Source: Elephas maximus indicus
Taxonomy: Eukaryota > Chordata > Mammalia > Proboscidea > Elephantidae
Assembly (NCBI RefSeq): GCF_024166365.1
Contig: NC_064825.1
Location: forward strand, 103,678,480-103,742,479
Length of the DNA stretch: 64,000 bases
Direction: 5' to 3'
Position 1 is the stretch's first letter. The number at the start of each line of letters is the position of its first letter. Shown piece after piece: positions 57,692-64,000 of this stretch. Under the pieces are notes generated by a model, which worked only from the letters and a program-made list of their open reading frames with translations, was not told the origin of the DNA and searched no databases. A program made the position numbers and the translations under genes.

Positions 57692-59501
57692 GTGGTTCTT
57701 GTTTTTTGTTTTACCTGTGATGGATTATTTTGATTGTTTTTCTAATGTCAAACCATCCCTGCATACCTAATATGAATCCTACTTGGTCATGGTGAATTAT
57801 TTTTTTGATATGTTGTTGAATTCTATTGGCTAGAATTTTGTTGAGGATTTTTGCATCTAAGTTCCTGAGGGATATAGGTCTGTGATTTTCTTTTTGGTGA
57901 TGTCTTTACTTGGTTTTGGTATCAGGGAAATATTATCTTCATAAAATAAGTTTGGGAGTATTCCATCCTTTTCTATGCTCTGAAATACCTTTAGTAGTAG
58001 TGGTGTTAACTCCTCTCCTGAAAGTTTGGTAGAATTCTCCAGTGAAGCCATCAGGGCTTTTTTTTTGTTAGGAGTTTTTTAAATTCCCTTTTCAATCTCT
58101 TCTTTTTTTAATGGGTTTATTTAGTTGTTCTGCCTATGTTTGTGTTAGTTTAGATAGGTAGTGTGTTTCTAGAAATTTGTCCATCTCTTCTAGGTTTTCA
58201 AATTTGTTAGAGTACAGTTTTTCATAGTAACATGATTCTTTTAATTCAGTTGGTCTGTTGTGGTATCGCCCATCTCATTTCTTATTCAGGTTATTTGCTT
58301 CATCTTCTGTTTTTCTTTTGTCAGTCTGGCCAATGGATTTATCAATTTTGTTAGTCTTTTCAGAGAACCAGCTTTTGGTCTTGTTAACTCTTTCAATTGT
58401 TTTTCTGTTCTCTGTTTCATTTAATTCTGCTCTAATTATTTGCTTTCTTCTGGTGTCTGAGGGTTTCTTTCTTTGCTCTCTTTTTGTTCAAGTTGTAGGA
58501 ATAATTCTTTGATTTTGGTCCTTTCTTCTGTTTGTATGTGTGCATTTATTGATATAAATTAACCTCTGAGCACTGCTTTAGCTGTGCCCCAAAGATTCTG
58601 ATAGGAAGTGTTTTCATTCTCATTTGATTTTATGAATTTCTTTACTCCATGCTTAATTTCTTCTATAATCCACTTGTTTCTGAGCAAGGTGTTGTTCAGT
58701 TTCCATGTGTTTGATTTCTTTTCCTTGCCTTTTCTTTTATTGAATTCTAGTTTTATGGCCGTATGTTCAGAGAACATGCTTTGTAATATTTCAATATTTT
58801 GGATTCTGTTAAGGCTTGTTTTATACCTAATATGTGGTTGATTCTAGAGAATGTTTCACATGCATTGGTAAAGAAAGTATACTTGACTGCTGTTGGGTGG
58901 AGTGTTCTGTGTAGGTCTATGAAGTCAGATTGGTTGATTGTGGCATTTGGATCTTCCATGTCTTTACTGAGCTTCTTTTTGGATGTTCTTTTCTTCACTG
59001 AAAATGATTTTACTATTTTTTCCTTAGCTATCTCTGTGTTTTCCTTGATCTCTTTTGTAATCTTTGGAAAGCCCCGAATATTAGACTTTTGAATTCCCTA
59101 TCAGGTTGTTCTACTGGCTTTTCTTCTATTGAACGGTCATCTGTTGTTTCATTTTTGTCACTTATGGGAGCCATCCTTTTTTTTTTTTTTTTTTAATAAT
59201 TTTAATATTGTCTGCTGTCTCCAAGACATTCAGGAATTATTTTCTCCATTTATTGATTGTAGGTTTGTTTGTTTCATCATGTTTTTTTTTGTTTTATTTG
59301 GTTTTGTCTGGGCCTGAAGACTTGGCATGTTTTGTTGCTTACTCGTCTGTGGACATAATCGTTTTCAACACCTTGTCCACGTGGGCAGTGCTGGTTGCTC
59401 AGCTATGGTGTAGGAGGGCAAGTCCAGTGGTGGGAGGGGAGGAGATGAGTCATTTTGTCTGTGGCACGAGTTGGGGCAGCTTAGCATGGCAGGGCCCAGG
59501 G

Positions 59502-59744
59502 GTCTGGAGGTCTGCACTGGTGCTGCTAGTGATGTGGCACTTGGAGGGAGTGGTCAGGGCCTGTGCCTGGTAGGGTGTGGGCGTCTGCAGGTCCAAGCTG
59601 GTGCTGCTCAGGATGCAAAGCTCAGTGGGTGTGGCTGGGGATGGCACAGGGTTGGGTACAGGGGTCCAGAGGTCCACACATGTGCTTTTCTGGAGCATGG
59701 TGCTCAGCAACTGGTTCAGAGAGGAAGGAAGGAAAGGAGAGGAT
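59502..59744. repeat. Three imperfect 81-bp tandem units in L1-E 5' UTR
   Basis: The motif 'gtctggaggtctgcac' / 'gtctgcaggtccaagc' / 'gtccagaggtccacac' recurs at 59502, 59583 and 59664, always 81 bp apart. Units 1 and 2 match at about 60% of positions by eye. Because 81 is a multiple of three, long open frames pass through on both strands, but they are not genes. Confidence 0.65.
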
Positions 59745-60122
59745 GTGATGTGTGGAGTTAGGTGGAAGAGAGAGGAAAAAGGAGAAACAAAAGCAAAAAA
59801 AAAACAACTTGTGGCTTGGTGGAAGTCTGCGGATGGTGGGGTGCAAATCTGGGGAGGCTCTGCTGGTGGCTTCCTAGCAGAGTTGTGCAGTATGGCCTGT
59901 TGAGAAGGGGCAGAGGCAGCACATGGGGCTAGGTGGGTGGGTGAAAGGAAAGGATGGAAGGGAAATGAAAGAAAAAACAAACAATTAAAATAAGACAATG
60001 AAAGAACAGAGCAGTGGGAGCAGGGTGGAACTGATATGGTGGCGAGTTGCAGTCTCTCTCACCAGGTGGCTCAACACGGCCTTTCAGGGAGGGGCAGGGG
60101 TGATACAAGGCCAGGTGCAGCA

Positions 60123-60676
60123 CTCAAGAAATCAAAAGACCCATTGCACTGGGCAAATCTGCTGCAAAAGACCTCTTTAAAGTGTTGAAAAGCAAAGATG
60201 TCACCTTGAAGGCTAAGGTGGGTCTGACTCAAGCCATGGTGTTTTCAATCTCCTTATATGCATGCCAAAGCTGGATGATGAATAAGGAACACTGGAAAAG
60301 AATTGACGCCTTTGAATTGTAGTGTTGGCGAAGGATATTGAATATACCATGGACTGCCAAAAGAATGAGCAAATCTGTTTGGGAAGAAGTACAAGCAGAA
60401 TGCTGCTTAGAAGCAAAGCTGGCCAGACTACATCTCACATTGGGCACACTATCAGAAGGAATCAGTCCCAGAAAAAAGACAACATGCTTGGTAAAGCAGG
60501 GGGTAAGTGAAAATGGGAAGCTCCTCAATGAGATAGATTGACACAGTGGCTACTACAATGGGTTCAAGTATAACAATTGTGAGGATGGCTCAGGAATGGG
60601 CAGTGTTTCATTCTGTTGTACATGAGGTCGCTATGAGTGGGGACCCACTTGACGGCACTTAACAACAACAACATTA
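60123..60676 (+). mobile_element. RTE LINE 3' end, 5' truncated
   Basis: C-terminal RTE text ('gcactgggcaaatctgctgc', 'tggactgccaaaagaatgag', 'gattgacacagtggctacta') ends in 'cttaacaacaacaaca'. It lies head-on against the 5' end of L1-E. Confidence 0.9.
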
Positions 60677-60850
60677 ATCTATCTATCTGTCTACCTATCA
60701 TCTGTCTACCTGTCATGTATCTACCTATCTACCTACCTACCTACCTACCTACCTACCTACCTACCTACCTACCTACCTACCTAACCTACCTACCTACCTA
60801 ATCTATCTATCTATCTGTCTAATCTGTCTATCTATCTATCATCTGTCTTT
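60677..60850. repeat. Tetranucleotide microsatellite (CTAT/CTAC/CTGT)
   Basis: Compound array seeded at the RTE tail: mixed CTAT/CTGT units, then an uninterrupted block of CTAC (60727-60782), then CTAT/CTGT again. Likely length-variable. Confidence 0.95.
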
Positions 60851-61780
60851 GCGTTTATTAGTTTTGTTGAACTTTTCAAAGAACCATTGTTTGGCTTTTG
60901 TATTAAATTTTTTTTATCTCTATTTTTCTTTTCCATGTGATTAATTTCTGTTATCATTCTTATTTCCTTCTCTCTACTTAGACTGTGTTTAAATTTACTA
61001 TTCTTTTTTTCCTCACTTTAAAGTGTAAACTTTGTTGATTTTAGACATTTTGGACTTTCTAAGAGTTTAAAAGTATAATTTCCTTTTAGGCATAATTTAG
61101 CTATATCCCTTGCTGATATTTTACATGCTGAATTTTCATTATTGTTCAGTTAAGAATACATTCTAATTGTAAATGATTTCTTCTTTGGCCAATGTGTTAA
61201 TGTTCTTAATTTCCATTTGTGCTTTTTCCTTGATATCTTATTGTTGTTGATTTCTAATTTAATTCCCTTGTGGTCAGAGAACATATTCCAAATGATTTTA
61301 AATTCCTTTTACATTTACTGAAACTTGCATTATTGCCAAACATTAGGTCTATCTTGGTGAATGCACCATGTATATTTGAAAAAAAATGTGTATTCTTTAG
61401 GTTTAGAGGCTAAAACAAACAAACGAACAAAACAACTTGTTGCCATTGAGTTGATTTTGACTCATAGCAATGCTATAGGACAGAGCACAACTGCCCCATA
61501 GAGTTTCCAAGGAGCGCCTGGTGGATTCCAAGTGCCGACCCTTTGGTTAGCAGCAGTAGCTCTTAACCACTAGGCCACCAGTGTTTTCTTTACAGTCTAG
61601 TGCTCTATAAATATCATTTAGGTTAAAGGGGTTCATATGTTGTTCAGCTCTATTAGTCTTTACTTATTATTATTATTTTTTTGTCTAATTATACTATCGC
61701 TTATTGGGGGCTGTTGATGTTTCCATCTATGACTGTGCAGTTGTATACTTATTTCTTTCAATCCCAGAAAGAAAAAAAAA
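60851..61780 (-). mobile_element. Older L1M LINE fragment, ORF2 endonuclease/RT border
   Basis: Reverse ORF2 text such as 'tttgttgaacttttcaaaga', 'ccttgtggtcagagaacata' and 'ggtgaatgcaccatgtatat'. It is interrupted by an AFROSINE (61405-61592) and resumes with 'ctctataaatatcatttagg'. All frames closed. Confidence 0.78.
61405..61592 (-). repeat. AFROSINE inside L1M
   Basis: Reverse copy: 'gttgccattgagttgatttt', 'cataaagtttcc'-like core, head end 'aggccaccagtgttttc'. Confidence 0.9.
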
Positions 61781-61949
61781 ATGTGGGCAAAGAAATGGCA
61801 TCCCCCGAAGTGTGTAAGCCACTCATTGAAGTTTATACATCTAGAAAGTTACTTGATTTCTCAGTCCTTCTTAAGCACCTCACTATACTGTCCCTCATTT
61901 GTCTTATCCACATTACAGAATAGAAGCACTTTTCAAAGGGCTGTGTTAA

Positions 61950-62130
61950 CAAAAACGAGTCCTAGCTGTGCAAATGGTTAAGCACTGCCAACCTAAAGGA
62001 TGAGAGTTTAACCCCACGCAGTGGCTTCATGGGAGAGAGACCTGGATGCCTGCTTCTATAAATATTATAGCCTTGGTCCCATGGGATGAATATGCATCAA
62101 ATAATAGACGAGATGGTATCTAACAACATG
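61950..62130 (+). repeat. AFROSINE, diverged
   Basis: 'ctgtgcaaatggttaagcac' head and 'gatggtatctaacaacatg' end are still visible, with low identity between. Older copy. Confidence 0.6.
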
Positions 62131-62214
62131 TTAACGTAAGTTGGTTTTTTGAGGGGCTATTTTAGTTTAAACTTGTTCCTGCTGCATGAAAAAAGATCAC
62201 TTCATATTGAACAC

Positions 62215-62300
62215 CAGCTTATTTCCCCAAACAGATTGCACAAAACCATGCCTTGCACATAGTGGCTGCTTAATAATTACATGTTGAACGGATGAGCTTA
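62215..62300 (+). repeat. L2-like LINE 3' end
   Basis: 'tgccttgcacatagtggctg' followed by 'taataattacatgttgaacg' matches the L2 3' end. Confidence 0.65.
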
Positions 62301-63014
62301 GGATCACTCAGTATAGGAATCTAAAGCAAGGATAAAAACAGCAGCTTCCTTAACCTCGAAAGTTGTCTGAAATATTGTTACTGTGACAAGGGGTATTGCT
62401 GTCTCCATGGCCCACTCCTCTAATTGGGATGCCATGCCCCTGGGCTCTCATTAGCAAGCCTCAAGTTACTTTTACTAAAAATGAATGTGCTATGGTTTCC
62501 AAAGCGGAGATGTTCAAGTCTGATGATGGTTATGGGTGGAGTGATACCACTTGATCCTCCCTTGAACCCTCGGTGTTTAAAAGTTACTGCACCCTTCAGT
62601 TCTCCTGCCAGACTCCTTGACTTAGTTCACTTAGCTGAGGAGTGTGGAGCTCACTCAGGTCAGTTCCCGCATGGCTCAGTCCTTCTGGCACGCTATAGCT
62701 AGACTAAACCTGAACTGACCAAGAACTCTTACAGAGAACAGTTGTCCTCATTTGCTTTGCTTGTTCCTGATCCCCTCTATGAAAGTCCTGCTGCACAGTA
62801 TCAGGGTGTTTCTCAGGCTCCTGCCCTCATTGCACCAAGTGTGAGTTTTTAAGTGTGGGTTCATTTTTTTTTTTTTTTCCAAGAATCCCATGGTATCATT
62901 GCAGTCATTTTCCTGCAAGCGTTTTTAGCTCAATCCTTAGCTGCTGAGAAAATGTCCTTTTTGGGTGGTCAGATGCTCTCACTTTCTTGTTGTATAGTGA
63001 CCAAGAAGACAGCT
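62301..63014. other. Intergenic, no gene recognised
   Basis: A 92-codon frame at 62424-62702 has no family resemblance, and the T-run at 62865-62878 has no clear element attached. Confidence 0.45.
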
Positions 63015-63240
63015 TTAAAACCAGGTACACTAGGCTCCAGTTTTGGCTCTGCCTTTTACTGGTTGTGTGAACTTGGTCAAGTCACTCATTTGCTCTAATC
63101 CTCACTTTGCACACATAAAAAATGGAAACAGTCATAGGAGCTTCCTCATAGGGATGTTGATGGATGGATTGAGTGAGATATGCATTTCAAGTGCTCCACA
63201 CAGGGCCAGGCATACAGCATGTGCTCAATCATTGCAAGCT
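63015..63240 (+). repeat. MIR SINE
   Basis: Follows MIR: 'ctggttgtgtgaacttggtc', 'tggaaacagtcataggagct', 'gggccaggcatacagcatgt'. Confidence 0.85.
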
Positions 63241-64000
63241 AGTGTAATTATGTGACTCTGGTTAATATTCCTTATACTTGTGGAGAGGGTATCACAAAGC
63301 TCAGAGAGGGCATTCATATGTATTGAATTATTTAGAGTCTTTCCAGATGGATGTCCAGACTATGAGCTGGGAAGTGTGTGTGTAGAGCGGTGGGGTCAGG
63401 ATTTACAGAGCAGGCTGAGTTCCCCAGCCTTTTCCATGGGTTGTCTTGATCTGTGGTTCCTGACACAACTTTAGCTCTTTGGAAATTAGAACAATTCCAG
63501 GCTTGAAACCCTTTCCCCAAAGCCCAGTCATGTTGTTCTTTCAGGAAAATGAAATCTCTTGATATTCTTAAAAGAGTTTTTAAGTTTTAATGTTCTTTTT
63601 TAAGACAGAGAATGTATCTGTTAACCGGTGAGAGATCAAAGTCAGTTTAAAGCATGGAAAATGTGTAATGTGAACCCCACCACCCCATCAATTCTCAGAG
63701 AAAGTAGCAAATGGAATTATTAAAAATGTAAAGCCACACATTTGCTTTCTTGTTATTTTTAACTCAGCAAAAATTGATTATCATTACAGGTGAAATTATT
63801 TGTTTTGTGTATTTCTACTTACCCTGCTTATAATCATAGCACTGAGTCCAGCTCTCGTGTTTTATAGATGGGGCATAGAGCACCGAAGAGAGTTGGGGGG
63901 AGTCTTTTGAAAAGGTCACCCACCCACTAGTGATTGTACTGGGACTAAAACTGATGTCTTTTGGCTCCAGGATGAGTGCACTTTTCACAGCATCGTGGTA
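63241..64000. other. Intergenic to window end; weak MIR trace at about 63820-63985
   Basis: No gene is seen. 'tttatagatggggcatagag' and 'gattgtactgggactaaaac' suggest a reverse MIR. Confidence 0.4.

Larger units (their letters stand above)
54665..60122 (-). mobile_element. L1 LINE (L1-E), nearly complete with an internal deletion
   Basis: The 3' end is at about 54665, followed by a 3' UTR related to that of L1-B (to about 55650). ORF2 runs 55650-58990: RT minus frame 57691-57293 with [21 protein letters not shown] and [10 protein letters not shown]; endonuclease minus frame 58998-58753. At about 59005 the text jumps to the ORF1 N-terminal region, so roughly 1.6 kb (endonuclease N-terminus and ORF1 C-terminus) is missing relative to L1-B. 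A GC-rich 5' UTR runs 59230-60122 and holds 81-bp repeats. A 40-bp tandem duplication lies at 57616-57691. Inactive. Confidence 0.85.

Noticed and set aside
59450-59998. Long open frames on both strands, one with a proline/serine-rich 182-residue translation
   Set aside because: GC-rich L1 5' UTR with an 81-bp period divisible by three, which keeps frames open by chance. No start context or family match.
60677-60850. Regular repeats that might be taken for an array of spacers
   Set aside because: Pure tetranucleotide microsatellite with no spacers, in a mammalian genome.
62424-62702. 92-codon open frame near the right end
   Set aside because: Short, no motif and no support from neighbours.

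Overview
The window reads as nuclear DNA of an afrotherian mammal, most likely elephant or a close paenungulate relative. The evidence is the large number of tRNA-derived AFROSINE copies, the RTE (BovB-like) LINEs with AAC-rich tails, and L1s with a long, distinctive 3' UTR. The only protein genes I can support are odorant receptors of family OR4. From recalled protein sequences they match OR4B1, OR4X2 and OR4X1, which lie in that order in the human 11p11.2 cluster, so the window is probably the orthologous locus. No prokaryotic features, CRISPR arrays, rRNA genes or functional tRNA genes are visible.

Layout. 1-3657: tail of a broken OR4B1-like gene, an AFROSINE and the 3' end of an L1 carrying a solo LTR. 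This block is a direct duplicate of 16179-19859. 3724-11365 (arm A) and 26157-35707 (arm B) are the arms of an old inverted duplication. Each arm carries one OR4X2-like gene: an open one on the minus strand in arm A (8347-9309) and one with a single premature stop on the plus strand in arm B (29504-30433). Between the arms lie an MLT1 LTR, a hAT relic, the longer OR4B1-like pseudogene (15120-16525, split by a solo LTR) and two L1s arranged 5' to 5'. 35708-45129 holds MIRs, a 177-bp imperfect palindrome, a 5'-truncated RTE, SINEs and about 3 kb with nothing recognisable. An intact OR4X1-like gene lies at 45130-46059. From 46990 to about 61800 there is a nest of L1s: one is interrupted by a near full-length RTE and two AFROSINEs, the next is nearly complete, and then come an RTE 3' end, a tetranucleotide microsatellite and an older L1. 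The last 2 kb contain only SINE, L2 and MIR relics.

How it fits together. Read on the minus strand, OR4B1 (16525 to 15120) then OR4X2 (9309 to 8347) keeps the human order. Read on the plus strand, OR4X2-B then OR4X1 keeps the human order. The simplest history is an inverted duplication of the OR4B1-OR4X2 block, then loss or erosion of one partner in each copy, then a younger direct duplication that added the 1-3657 block. The intact receptors here are therefore OR4X2 (arm A copy) and OR4X1. I see no evidence of an undescribed molecular system. The items of interest are structural and evolutionary. All identity figures are counts by eye over short stretches, and repeat names are from memory, not from a library search.
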